Source of the DNA: Chionis minor | Lineage: Eukaryota > Chordata > Aves > Charadriiformes > Chionididae | Length of the DNA: 64,000 nucleotides | NCBI GenBank assembly: GCA_013398295.1 | Contig: VZSF01003595.1 | Location: forward strand, 496,001 to 560,000 | Reading direction: 5' to 3' | Shown here: in pieces, positions 13,599 through 24,439 of the stretch | Layout of the letters: each line of letters opens with the position of its first letter | How positions within the stretch are numbered: position 1 is the stretch's first letter | Made by a program: the position numbers and the translations under genes | The notes under the pieces: model-generated | Seen by the model: only the letters and a program-made list of their open reading frames with translations | Database searches by the model: none | What the model was told of the DNA's origin: nothing

Positions 13599-14054
13599 CT
13601 ACCAGAGACAATACCCGCGCCATCCCCTGCCTCCCGGGACACTGGCACTCTCCCTCGGACCACTTCCCACAGGAGGAAACCACTTGGGCCCCACCATATT
13701 ATCTCCTCCCAGGGCAACCCCACTCCTCCTGGCCTCACCGCCTCTGCCGAGGCTGGACTTGGCCCCCTTCCTCCTCCTCATTCTCCTTCTCCCACCACTG
13801 TTCCAGGACTTGGAGGGCTCCCTGCCCTTTGATGGGAACACACTCCTCACCACATCCCTCCTCTTGAAGACCTTCCCTTCCCCTTGCAGGCTGGACCCAC
13901 TGGCATCTGCCTTTGCCTGCACATCTTCTGCCCAGAATAACTTACTCGACCTTTCTGCCTCCACCTCCGCCTGCAACCTTCCTACCGCCTCGGCCTCACG
14001 TCCGAATGCTTTATGTTTGCCATACGATTTTAAATCTGTCAGCAATTCATCCAT
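13599..14054 (-). other. Unusual minus-strand open frame, possible fossil coding sequence
   Basis: I do not recognise this frame. Read on the minus strand from ATG at 14054-14052 it gives 151 residues. The first part is charged and helix-like (MDELLTDLKSYGKHKAFGRE, then an acidic, alanine-rich stretch to about residue 50). The second part is low complexity with Arg/Lys/Gly clusters. An in-frame TAA lies seven codons upstream (14073-14075). Beyond it the same frame continues with plausible residues to a further stop near 14190, as a decayed coding piece might. Alternatives are a chance frame in a pyrimidine-rich plus strand, an old retroelement fragment, or an exon of the proposed minus-strand gene. 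No clear splice sites bracket it. The first half has more varied residue use than neighbouring frames, which is the only reason for listing it. Confidence 0.15.
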
Positions 14055-14075
14055 CTGCTGCCTCCTGGGTTTTTA

Positions 14076-17000
14076 ACGCCGCGAACCGTTCTGGGATACA
14101 GCCTTGCATAAAGCTCCTGGTGGAAAATGAAGCTGTACCTCATTCAGGAACTGGACCAGCTTTGAGATCATTTCTTTCCAAGGTGCTGGGCTCTTTCAAA
14201 GACTGGCTTCTTCCCTACAGCTAGCAGAAAAGCCATGATGCTATCCGGTCTAAAATAAACATTATGGGAGCGGCGATAAGGGGAAATATTTCAGCTGACT
14301 AAGAGTAATGTGGGTTCAAATCCAAGCGTAAGCTGATATTGCTTGTAATTTGTTCCTGAGCCAAAAACACAGACTGGGAGTGAAAAAATGGAAGGCATTA
14401 AACAACAAGCAGTGTACTCAGCGGCTCTGGAAAACTTCAGCATTTCCATTTACGTTATTATTTTTTTAAATAACCCTCAGTTTCACGGATCATAAAGTTA
14501 ATTTGGAGTTAACTTCCCTTCTCTGTAACTAGACAAAGCTGCTATCCTTTACGTTCGTTAATGTTTGTTCAGTGCTCCGCAGCTATAAAGCGCTTGAGAG
14601 CACTAACCATTATCAGCATCCTCCATGCCACCCAGCAGGCACATAACCGTGCCGATTGCTTTGCTCTCCCTGTGTCCCCGCTCTCCTCCAGCCCTAGAAC
14701 TGTGGCAGCAATCACAGCCACCTATCTCAGTCTTCACTGCTTTTCCTCCACCAGTCACCTCTGCAGGCAGGGCTCCCCTCTGCCCATCTCCAAGCCAAAT
14801 TCGGCCCAGTGGCCAAGCACGTCCTGTTAGCAGCAGGGTCCGCAGCGATCAGCGCCTCGTCCTGCCTGCCCAACCACAACCACGTCCCACCTCTGAACTT
14901 CCCAAAGTGTAGACGGCAGGGTTAGAGCACTGCCTGCTCACCAGAAACACCCCCCTCCTTTGGCACTCTGCTCCCTTTTTATAAGGGACAGCCGACACCC
15001 CAGAAAGCCTCCAGTTGCCAGGAAGGGAGAAGTGGTGGCCTTGAGTAGGGAAGTGACAAGTGGGGTGGGCAGCGGGACCGGGGGTGCAACCCAGATTTCT
15101 CAATTCCCAGTACGGTCCCGCTTCTGCCTCACACGCAGGTCAGCATTCACTTCCCAAAACCGCCAAATCATCCATTTCCTTCTGCTCTCCTCCTTCCCTT
15201 CCTACCAGATCCCTCCCTCACTCTGACCAGGCTCTTGCAGGCATTTTCATGCCCTTTGCTCTGGAGCTCCAGCTCCCATCTTCAACCCTTTTTTAGGAAG
15301 CTTCTCTGCTCTAGCTACCCTTATGAAATGATACGCACTTCCATTTTCTACCATTATGAAAGGATCTATCCCTTTGACCTTACAGGGCAAATGGGAGACC
15401 CTGACACCTGTGTGCCAGCACAAGTCCAGCCATAAACAGCAATTCACCACCACTTTCCTATGCCAATACACAGCAAGGGCCCTTCAAAGCCGTGCAAGAG
15501 CCTATGCCACAGCATCCTAGATAAGGATCCATCACCTCATGATGTGCAAATCCTTAAGCAGCTGCAAAAGCCTCAGTCACTAATCACGGAGGCAACTGGG
15601 TGCTGCTACACCTCATTTCTAGCTCCATTAGAGCTGAGCCTGCTCTCCACTGAAATCTCTCAGTGAAAACTAAAGCAAGCCACAGTTGACACAAATGCAG
15701 CCGCACAAAGATAACGGTCCTTTTAACAACACATTGCCCGGAAATTCCATCCTCAAGTTCCCCTGCATCTAGCTCATGGTCTGCATTTGGGGGATCACTG
15801 CTTGCAGGCACAAAAGCCAGGAGGAAACCAGTACTTTGCCGTTGGGACTAACGAGCCCTCTCGCTGAACAGGCAAAGCGCTCGCGGGGAAAGAGATTCCT
15901 CTTCACCAGCTCTCCAGCAGACTTGCTCTGACACATTGAACTTCACGTAACCTCTCTGGCCTCAATTTTCAGACATGTCTAGCAATCTGGTCAGAAGGAG
16001 ACATCGGGTTAGGGATAGGTCGTATTGCACCCCAAACACAGGCCCTCTCAAACCCATGCCCCTTCACAGCTGCTCAAATCAGCCTCCCAAAACCCATTTC
16101 TGAAAATTTACCAATTTAATTCTCCTTTCCTAGCTACTCATCTAGAAACTGGGGAGACCGTAACTTTCATCCTCCCCAAAAAGCTTTGAAGATGACATTA
16201 TCTCAAACATGTAAATTACAGTTGATTTCAAGCAGGTTTTTCCCAGGATGACCTGACCACAAACAGGACCCTGTTTCAGCAGAGGCCACTAACAACCAGA
16301 ACCATCAGCGGAAGGAGCACCAGGAGCCATCATGGTGACAAATAATTTACAGCCATATCAGGAAAGATAAAGACATCTCCCATGACCCAACTCCAGCCAG
16401 CGCAGTCCAGAGCTGCTGTGGAGATGAAACGGGCAGCTAACGCTACAGCTGCATGCATGCCTTCATCGCCAATCATAACAACACTGCCTTTACCAGACTG
16501 GATCTCCTAATTACAAGATGTGAACACAGCCTGCACCAAACCCTCTTTGGATTTAGCGCAGGATGGCTCCAGGGACTGGTACAACCTCCACTCGAGGCAA
16601 CTTGGTTCAAATCCAACCACAGCCATTAGCAAGTGCAAGGTATTGCCAAGCAGCAGCTGTTCAGTGGCTTGCGTGACACAAGTTTATGGTTTCAGTCCAG
16701 ATCCCGTCGTGAAAAAATGCCAGTCACCTCCCTGGCACTCAAAGGTGTGAAGCCAGAAGCATCCACCCACTTCTCCAGCACTGGAGATGCCGGCGTGGGA
16801 GGCGTTCTCATACAGGCCTGGTACCAGCTCTGCAGAGCCAGCCCTGACCTCCGCAGGGTTTTCAGAACCAGGTATGTTTTGCAACTTGGCAGAAACACAC
16901 AGCTAAATAACAGAAACCACCACCCACATGAAGCCAGAAGAACAAAGTACCAGTGTTTTCCTGCCCCAGACATGTGCGTGCCCCATCTCCTCTCTCGCAC

Positions 17001-18070
17001 CAAAAATAGCTTTACTTTTTCCCTTTTGGCAACAACAAACTGGGCTTTGAGTGCATTTGCTTTCAATAAACTAAACGCATTTTGCAAGAGTCTCTCTCAT
17101 ACTGAAACTTACTCAATTGAAGTTATAAAATACTGTCACACACAGAACTTCCCTTCCCTCCAATGGCATCTTAGGACTCAGTCTCAAAACACTTTGTGAG
17201 CCTTGCTTACTGTATTCCCCACCCAAGGCATGGCTCCTGTGCAGAGCCAGGCAGCCTCAGGCACCCGGCAGGCTGAGCTAGATCCCAAAATCAGCCAACG
17301 AGCCAGCGGTGAAACTCAGAGAATTAAGTATGACTTCACTAAAACCATCCAGGCAAGCACAGCTTCACTAAAGCCCTCCAGGAGTTTTGTCACCACTTTC
17401 AAAAGACATGGAAATACTCAGCCAGTTGTCTCAACTCACCTTCTTCCCTTTTATGAATTACTGGTAGTATCAAGCCTTTATCTGTAAAGCACATGGCAAA
17501 CTAAAACTTAAACTTGCTGATAAAAACCCTCCACTAAATGGAAAAAGTCTCACCCCACGCGGCCAAGGAATACCAGTGGAACAACATCACATCCACCAAA
17601 GTCAGATTAAGAATACCTGATTCAGCAAAACCCCGCCGTTTTCAGGCACTCGGAGCGCCAACCTTTGCTTCATGCGAATACGGAGGGAGAGGTCGCAGAA
17701 AAAGAGTTCAAACCGTAAACACCTGCGAACCAAAAGGGCGGCGTTAGGAAATACCCGCCGCACAGACCACCTCCAGCAGCACCGTCCTCTCGGGCAAATT
17801 CTTGAGCTGACCCAAAACACAAAGTTCACGGAGCAGAGCCAGCCTGCGGTGCAGGCAGAAGCGCCCGCAGGCACCCCGGGCTGCGCAGGCAGGGACATCC
17901 ACGGGCTTCAAAGCGCTGGAAGGAGGGATGGGATTATGGGGTCAACACAGCCCCTCGCCCCAGGCAGCGCCAGAGCCCTGTACTGTAGGTTTTTGCTGCT
18001 TCAGTGGCTTTGGCAGCAGCCCACATGGCAGGCAGCTGCCTGCACCCACTGCAGCCTGCTCTTTGTGCAT
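14076..18070. other. Unique non-coding DNA, probable 5' part of first intron
   Basis: No gene is recognised. Row 16081-16140 has only 3 G against 19 C, a strong skew. Two tRNA B-box look-alikes (14311-14321 and 16605-16615) do not fold as tRNAs. GC and CpG content rise from about 17.6 kb towards the island. The open frames in this stretch, such as 16633-17199 (plus), have no domain and overlap frames on the other strand. Confidence 0.4.
15062..15084 (+). other. Potential G-quadruplex
   Basis: G tracts at 15062-15065, 15067-15069, 15074-15076 and 15080-15084 with loops of 1, 4 and 3 bases satisfy the standard quadruplex rule. Confidence 0.55.
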
Positions 18071-18074
18071 TGTC

Positions 18075-18156
18075 AGGGCAAGAGAGCAGGAGGAAGGGAC
18101 GAGGGAGAAGAGGGAACAGGAAATTATAAAGAATCGACAGGGAAAAAAAAAAAAAA
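18075..18156 (+). repeat. Purine-rich tract ending in poly-A
   Basis: A mostly purine stretch of degenerate GGAA/GAGA character ends in 14 A residues at 18143-18156. It lies just inside the proposed transcript from the CpG island, so it would be a pyrimidine tract in a minus-strand RNA. No LINE or SINE body precedes the poly-A. Confidence 0.6.
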
Positions 18157-18408
18157 GGCAATCACTCCAGAGACCGCAGCTGGGCTTCGGAGAAACGTAC
18201 ACTTGTTGCCTGCAGACACCGGCCCTGTTTACCCACCGTAAATATTTACACACCAGCCACTAAAACTCCACATCCCCCACCGGATCGCCGAGCCCCGCAG
18301 CCCCCGCGGCCGCTGGCCGTGCCCGGGACCCCCGGCCCTGTCCCCAGCGCCCGGCTGACACGTCTCGGGGGCGGCGGGGCGACGCTCGGGCGGGCCGGGA
18401 CCCCTCAC

Positions 18409-18536
18409 CCGCCACCCGCGGCTGCCCATTAACGGCTCCGGGCCGCCGCCTCAGCCAGAAACCACCGGCCTCGTACATGGATGTGGGGCTGGAGCCGGAG
18501 AATAAAGCAGAATTGAAAGAAGAAAGGGCCGGGGGG
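18409..18536 (-). other. Candidate first exon (minus strand), 5' part lost in gap
   Basis: Reading right to left, the sequence from the gap edge to 18409 is followed by a good splice donor, GGCGG|GTGAGG, with the intronic GT at 18408-18407. An ATG at 18478-18476 opens 23 codons before the donor (MYEAGGFWLRRRPG...), ending with one extra base (phase 1). Its Kozak context is weak (T at -3), so the exon may equally be untranslated. I do not recognise the peptide. The donor, the island and the A+C-rich sense-complement to the left agree with each other, but no downstream exon was found in the 18 kb available. Confidence 0.3.
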
Positions 18537-18746
18537 NNNNNNNNNNNNNNNNNNNNNNNNNNNNNNNNNNNNNNNNNNNNNNNNNNNNNNNNNNNNNNNN
18601 NNNNNNNNNNNNNNNNNNNNNNNNNNNNNNNNNNNNNNNNNNNNNNNNNNNNNNNNNNNNNNNNNNNNNNNNNNNNNNNNNNNNNNNNNNNNNNNNNNNN
18701 NNNNNNNNNNNNNNNNNNNNNNNNNNNNNNNNNNNNNNNNNNNNNN
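18537..18746. other. Assembly gap, 210 N
   Basis: A run of 210 unknown bases flanked by G-run sequence on both sides (GGGGGG before, GGG after). GC-rich island cores are a classic drop-out site. Any frame drawn across it is meaningless. Confidence 0.99.
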
Positions 18747-18800
18747 GGGTCTGCGCCGTGCCCCTCTTGAGCCACGCAGCAGCGACGTCTGTTTCAGCAA

Positions 18801-19442
18801 TCGTACTTTTCAGTAAGGGCTCTTCTCGTGCCTGGGAAAACTGCGTTTTTACAAGACTCTGGTGTCTGAATTTGTGAAAATATTGACTCTGTAGCCAGCC
18901 GTGGCGTGCGCGTTTCAAGGTCTGTGTGTGTCCCAGCTCGCCAGGTGCAGGGACAAGGAAGAGCGAGACCCGGGCACTTGACCCCAGCTGCCAACAGGGT
19001 TATTTCATACCATAAACGGCACATTCGACATAAATCAGAAAGTTTGCTGAGGAGTTTGCTCTTCTACGACGGGGGCCGTCCTGAGAGCTCCTTGCCCTGG
19101 TGCCAGACCCCTGAGCCCTTCCCTTCCTCCCGAAGCCACGGCGCTCGCAGTGTCCCACATTGGCCGTCCCCTGCTGGGAGCACACGGCTGCCAACGGACA
19201 GAATGGGCTGAGCGTGATCCTCGGGTATTTTATATTGGTATTGGGATCAATACTGGTTCTGTAGCATTACTAATGTCAACTATTTAGTCTTGTTCTATTA
19301 AACCTGTTTATATGTCAACTCCTGGGTTTCCTTTTTTTCCTGATTGCCCTTCCCGGGTGGGGAGGGCTCATCAGGTGATAGAATAATTGTCTAAACAACA
19401 ATTAATTGTTGTGGGTTCTTCAAACCACAACACCCTGCAGAG
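18801..19442. other. Intergenic DNA next to the CpG island
   Basis: No gene is recognised. A TCA|GTAAGG donor-like motif occurs at about 18809-18817 on the plus strand but lacks the usual G before GT. Sequence between 19230 and 19420 is AT richer (TATTTTATATTGGTATTGG) and unique. Confidence 0.35.
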
Positions 19443-19568
19443 GTGCCACCGGCTGTATCCCTGTTACCGGTGATATCAGTGCCACTGGCTACAATGGTGC
19501 CACCAGCCATGTCGGTCTTACCAGCTTTGCTGGTGCCACTGGGTGTATTAATACCACTGGGTGTCATT
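19443..19568 (+). repeat. 18-bp tandem array, seven degenerate units
   Basis: Seven consecutive 18-base units start at 19443, 19461, 19479, 19497, 19515, 19533 and 19551, most fitting GTGCCAC(C/T)(G/A)GC or GTGCCACTGGGTGT with variable ends. Because 18 is a multiple of three, one plus-strand frame stays open and reads as hexapeptides (VPPAVS, LLPVIS, VPLATM, VPPAMS, VLPALL, VPLGVL, IPLGVI). The frame has no ATG before the array and runs on into ordinary sequence to a stop at 19682. It is most simply an old minisatellite. Confidence 0.85.
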
Positions 19569-21249
19569 AATAATTTTTTTGGTGAAAACTGTGGATTTTC
19601 TCACCCGTCCCATAAGCAGGCCCAGCACGAGTGCACCGGTGCTTTTTCAGACACTTTGGAGGAGGGTGCTGGAGGGGGATGATCATCACTTGGCTCCTTG
19701 ACAGCTGCCACCCGGCAAAGTCTCAGCACTGGGAATTTGGTGCCAGGAGCTGTCCCGCAACACCGGCGTGAGGAAACCTCGAGTTTCCCGCAAAGGAAGG
19801 CGGGGGTCTCAAGGAGAAGACGCCACGTTTGCCTTCCCGGCCCCGGACTGGGGCCTGCGCTGCCATCCCAGCCACATTGGAAACCTTCCCTGGGGGGTGA
19901 TTTTTGCAGGGAAAGCTGAACAGTTTAATGAGCAAAAGCTGGCAGGAACTGGGCGCTGAGGCAGCCCAGGTCACTCCCACACTGCTCCCGTCTTCACCCC
20001 AGCTTCTGATTTTTACTATTGTTCCACTTTTCCATGATTTTTCTTCCCTTCCATCTTCCCAGGGAGGGATGAGGAAGGTCAACCACCACTGCTCCATCAC
20101 TGGGTGCCCCCGTCCAGGTGAATCCACCCCCTCTCCCTGCCACAGGTGATGCATGACCCCAAAAGCTGGAAAAGCATCTTGCAAACCTCCACTTCTGCCT
20201 GCCCATTCCAGTGGGCAACGCGGGCAGAGGTGGGCACATGCAGGTTCCCCGCCACTCCACCTCCCTGCAGTTCGGTTCTCTTTTCACGCATCTCCACGAG
20301 CAGCCTTTTCCCGGGCAGCGGGATAGCGGGGCAGGCAGCTCACGGCATTCCTTGCCCCAATACGGCTGCGCCGCCGCGGGGCAGAGGGACTTTCCCAGGC
20401 CCGGACTCGGTCTCCTTAAGTCACCCGACTCGAAATGTAAGCACAGGCGCACGCCTCGGTGCGAGCGTAAACGCCAGCATAAACATCAGGAACATGAGTC
20501 AAACTGCCTCGAAGGAGCCTGATGTGCTGGGAAAAGTGGGAAAAGTTACCCCTCCCGTGCCCGCAGCAAATGGGTGTCCGGCGATTTCGGGCAACTCCTT
20601 CCGTGCGGTTCAAGTCCTTGTTTGCCAGCGCTCGTTTCGCAGGCTGAGCATCTTGTGAAGCAAAGCAGCAGATCAAATCCTCCTCTCGAAGACGCAATTA
20701 TCTTGGGAGATAAAGGACCAAAATTACCTGTGTTGCATTGCGGGGTGTCTCTGCTCCAGCCATTCAGCATTTCTGGGGCTGGAGCTTCCTTCTTTTTTTT
20801 TTTTTCCCCTGTATCCGTGACGTTTCACTTAATGAATGGAAGGCAAGTCCCATACCACGGCAAAAAGACTCAAGACATTAATTTTACAGGAGCCAGGAGC
20901 CAGGCTTTTAGATTCCGGTGACCTTAGAACAACATTATAATCAAATGTATTCAAAAAAACCCCTTAGGTTTGAACATACTTTCCAGCAATGCTGAATATC
21001 CTGCCAGAGCACAGATGGACTTTTTGCCCATGTTCCTACGGTCCAGAAGGCCACGGTCCCCAAGGGAATCGCTGGGCTGGTTTCGCAGTGTGAATATGGG
21101 CCTTTCGCAGTGGTGTTGCTCTTATAATAGAGGGGATGATTTCCTTTTGCATTTCCACGTCTTCTGGCAGCCTGGCTGGCTGTAACTGACAGCTAACAGA
21201 TCCCAATGGTGTTTATAAAACCATTATGCAAAACCACTGCGCCCATTAA

Positions 21250-21295
21250 TCCCCAAATAACCAAAATAATACCCAAATTACCCAAAAAATAATGG
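21250..21295 (+). repeat. Degenerate (CCCAAATA)-like stretch
   Basis: CCCCAAATAACCAAAATAAT is followed by ACCCAAATTACCCAAAAAAT, with no G residue until about 21292. It looks like a decayed short tandem repeat. Confidence 0.55.
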
Positions 21296-23609
21296 TTGCC
21301 CCAATGTTGTGGCGCTAAGTGACTTCCAGCGTGGTTCAAGACCAAGTGGTGAGCCCCTCCAGCTCAGATCCTGTCCTCATCATCCTCATCTTAACAACCT
21401 CCTAATAAGGAGCATGTGCCTCTCTTTAACGCCAGAGCCTGGATGTGTTTGTAGGGTATTGCTGAGGCCGGGAAAGCAAACCCCTTCCCTGTCTCAAAGC
21501 AGGAAAAACGAGCTTGGCTTTAAAATAATGGCATTGCAAACACCAGACAGCAATGGTGTGCTCTGTGCAATGGGGTTCTGGCTTTCAGAGCCTCGAGGCT
21601 TTGTGTTTTCAAGGTTTTTCCCTGCGATCGTGAAAGCTGGAAGCTTCTTGTTCCAGTTAAACCACAGGTAGAGATTGTGGCAGCATCCCAAGGCTTGGGG
21701 AGCTGCGGCTTTGCGAAAGCGGAGACTATGGCGAGCTTGCCTTGAGCATCGCGGAGCAGAGGGGGAGCTGGCACGGGTCACCGTGCCGCAGCCGGACACG
21801 TACACACACATTGAACACAGGAGACAGAGCTGGGCTGTTGCTGTAATCAAAGTGTATCTGCGCTGCCAGGCTGCAGATAGCTTACACAGATTTTCCGTAG
21901 CGTTTCACTTCGAAGCTGCCGCTGATAGCTATTCCATCAGATAACATGGTCATGCGACGCGCCTCTGAAACGTTGCAGCAGTAAAGACGAGGATTTCAGA
22001 TCTCAGCAGAAAACGGGAGTCCTGCCTCAGATTCTTGAGGTGTTTTACATTAAACTTGCCCCGTGCCCAGCACAAATGCAAGAAACTAGGGTATTTTTCT
22101 CACTTGGGTTCACCTAAACTCCCCCGGGAAAAGAAGCAAGATGCAAAACAGGAGCCACCCTCCCTTTGAAACCAACCCTCCCATGGAAAGCTTCAGGGGA
22201 AAGTAATTACATTTAAAGCAAGCTGAAGCCTTAAACTAAGTCATCCTGTAACTGACTTTATCGGCGCATCAGCCCAGTAGGACCAGCGTGTGTGAAAACC
22301 ACGGGGGGTGTTTACCCTCCATGGCTGTGTGTGACCCGCGGTGCCGGCACCGGGGAGGGATCAGGGGACGTACAGTGGGGAGGTTTGCACCCCTGTTCCG
22401 CACGACGCAACGTGGCTCCCTCCAAAACGCCTTCCCACCACCCCAGTGACCTGCCTTTACTTGCTCCAGGAGTGAGAGGAATTTGGTGGGACTCAGGTGG
22501 TACGGAGGGCTGAACTTCACCTTGGGGAAGTGGATCCATCTCAGAAAAAAACAAAAAAAAACCCAAAGAAACCCAAACTAAAGGTCTCTGCCTGCCTGCC
22601 AGCCAGGAGGAGGAGGAAGGGGAAAGCCTGGGGAGCTGGCTGGCAGCGTAGGGGCTTGTACCGGCTGCCCACGGCCACGCTCCGTCTGCAGGAGACGACT
22701 GCGCCTGCCTTTTTCCGTGCTTGCCTTCAAGCTGGCAATGGTTTATGGAAATAAATGACAAGGTATGAATATGCCAAAGTAGGTGGCACTCAGCTACTTG
22801 CTGAGAGGGGAAAAACTGAAGTGATCCTGGACGGTGGCTGTAAATTGGGAAGTGATCTAAGCAGCACCAGGGTTGCCTTGGTCCCCAAGGCACGAGGACG
22901 ATCCCACCCTTGTGCATCAGCCCCGTCGCAGGGAAGGGACTCTCATCAGCATCCCAGCACGCTGCGGTTGCAAGCAGATTGTGCTTTCCTGGCCAGACCT
23001 GACCATGGCCACAAGGTTTTGGCCTTCTCCTCTTTTTCTGGCTGTTTTCTTGGTTCCCTCTCCCAAACGGCTGGGCCAAATGGTCCTGAGCAGCTGCCCC
23101 TTTCCCCGCTGCAGCAGGGCTGGGTTTGGAAGCCCCCTGCCAGGACCTGGCAGTGGGTAACCTTCCATCTGGCCACCCCAAAACACCCATCACCAGGAGA
23201 CCTGCACGCTCACGTTGGCTCCTGGCAAGTGGTGTTGACGCTGCCTGTAGGTTTTAACACGTCAGGGACCAGACAGGACCCCAAAAGGGTCACGTCTCTC
23301 CTGAAGGGATCAGCTTTTACAGTCAGATAAATACAGATTGCTTTTAAACCCGGTACTAACAGCAGCAGATGGAATCACGGTGCAAGTGCAAATGATATTT
23401 TCTGCCCCGTGGTGGGGATGGGCAGAGGGGCTGTTTGCAAACCGACCTGGCAGGGAGAGCAGGCAGGGGCAAGCGGCTGCCTCCCGCTCCCAGGCACTGG
23501 TGCCTCTTCCCCAAGGACCTGTGGCTCCTCGGCACTGCCGGCTGCGAATAGCAGGTGTAGAGAGAGTGGCTAGAGATGGCTACCGTGTCGTTTCAATAAA
23601 AGGCACAGA

Positions 23610-23625
23610 AATAATAATAATAATA
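23610..23625. repeat. (AAT)n microsatellite, short
   Basis: About five AAT units in tandem. Confidence 0.8.
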
Positions 23626-24439
23626 GAGCAGGTGGAGTGAATGCGTTCAACTCCGAATCAGTTTGCAGAAGCAAATCACTTTAAAAAATTAAAATAAAAT
23701 AGTCAAAGCCACCCAGTGGCTGTCTCTGGGGAAGAGCCTCGAAGCAGAAGTGCTTGTGGTCCGTCCCATGCCAGCATGTGGCAACAAGGGCTTTGGGCGT
23801 GGGAGCACATCCCGCACCGCCGCAGAGGGCAGCCGGCCACGCTCAGGTGCTCTGGTCCGGCACAGCACCCTGTGGCCGGCATGTGCGTAACGACACACGG
23901 TGACGGCAAAGTGTCTCCTCTACGGAGACAGAAAAAGCACATGTCCCTCACCAGGCAGCAGTGTGCTTTCCTTTGGTGCCAAATAAAGACACCTCTTGTG
24001 GGCATCAGACAGAGAAATGGTTAAAACGAGCAGAAGATCAGAGCGGTGATTAACACATTTCGGCAGAAGCGTAGCACGTTCTCTGCTTCCTACCCACAAC
24101 AAAAGCACTGCAGCCTCACGGCTCCTCGCACACACCGGCTCACCGTGCCTCCACACGGCGTGTCAGCCTGACCCCCCCGGTGCCGTCCCCGGGGTCCGGA
24201 GGTGTGCGGGGGGATGCTCTCCCCACCCGCAGGGTGCATCCCGACTCTGGGGCTGCGCCGTCACTGTGCAGCGGGACACGGGGCGTGAATTTGGAGCAGC
24301 GAAGCCATCCCCATCAAAGCCAGCGATGGGGACGCCGGCGGGCAGGCCACAGGCTCGGTGACTGTCCCACGTGCATTTTGACCTCCCAAATACGCACCTC
24401 CAGCAGACAGGTTGGTGCCTGCCATGGTGCCGGGGCAGC

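Larger units (their letters stand above)
18262..18800. promoter_or_regulatory. CpG island, probable promoter, interrupted by a gap
   Basis: From about 18280 to the gap the sequence is extremely GC rich with dense CpG, including GCGGCCGC-type sites near 18306 and GGGGGCGGCGGGGCGACG around 18367-18384. The flanking DNA is about half GC and CpG poor. GC-rich, CpG-bearing sequence resumes after the gap (18747-18785) and fades by about 18.8 kb. Dense CpG of this kind in vertebrates marks constitutive promoters. GC-box-like GGGGCGG motifs are present, and no convincing TATA box is visible in the assembled part. Strand bias on the left side suggests transcription leftwards. The island peak may lie inside the missing bases. 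Confidence 0.8.
19683..24439. other. GC-rich intergenic DNA with patchy skew
   Basis: No gene, CR1 copy or RNA gene is recognised. Parts are strongly G rich on the plus strand (29 G of 60 in row 22321-22380), which leaves stop-poor frames on the minus strand. The longest is a 293-codon frame at 22312-23193, rejected as chance because the opposite strand is also widely open. A G-depleted simple stretch lies at 21250-21295, and an ATA run at 23610-23625. Confidence 0.4.

Noticed and set aside
14270..14330. B-box GGTTCAAATCC at about 14311-14321
   Set aside because: No A-box at the required distance and no cloverleaf pairing.
16560..16625. tRNA-like sequence: TGGCTCCAGGGACTGG followed by GGTTCAAATCC
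   Set aside because: The A- and B-box look-alikes are correctly ordered and a four-pair T stem can form, but the expected acceptor strands (CGCAGGA and the bases after CCAACC) do not pair. Possibly a tRNA-derived relic, not a gene.
18800..18820. Plus-strand splice donor TCA|GTAAGG after the gap
   Set aside because: Last exon base is A not G, and the A+C skew argues against rightward transcription. Kept only as a note.
18260..18918. Frames spanning the gap
   Set aside because: They exist only because N codons are read as unknown residues. Nothing can be said about coding across 18537-18746.
22312..23193. 293-codon minus-strand frame, longest in the window
   Set aside because: It lies in G-rich plus-strand DNA where stops are rare, overlaps a 191-codon frame on the other strand, has no domain, and its residues (Pro, Ala, Trp, Gln-rich, without pattern) do not resemble a protein family.
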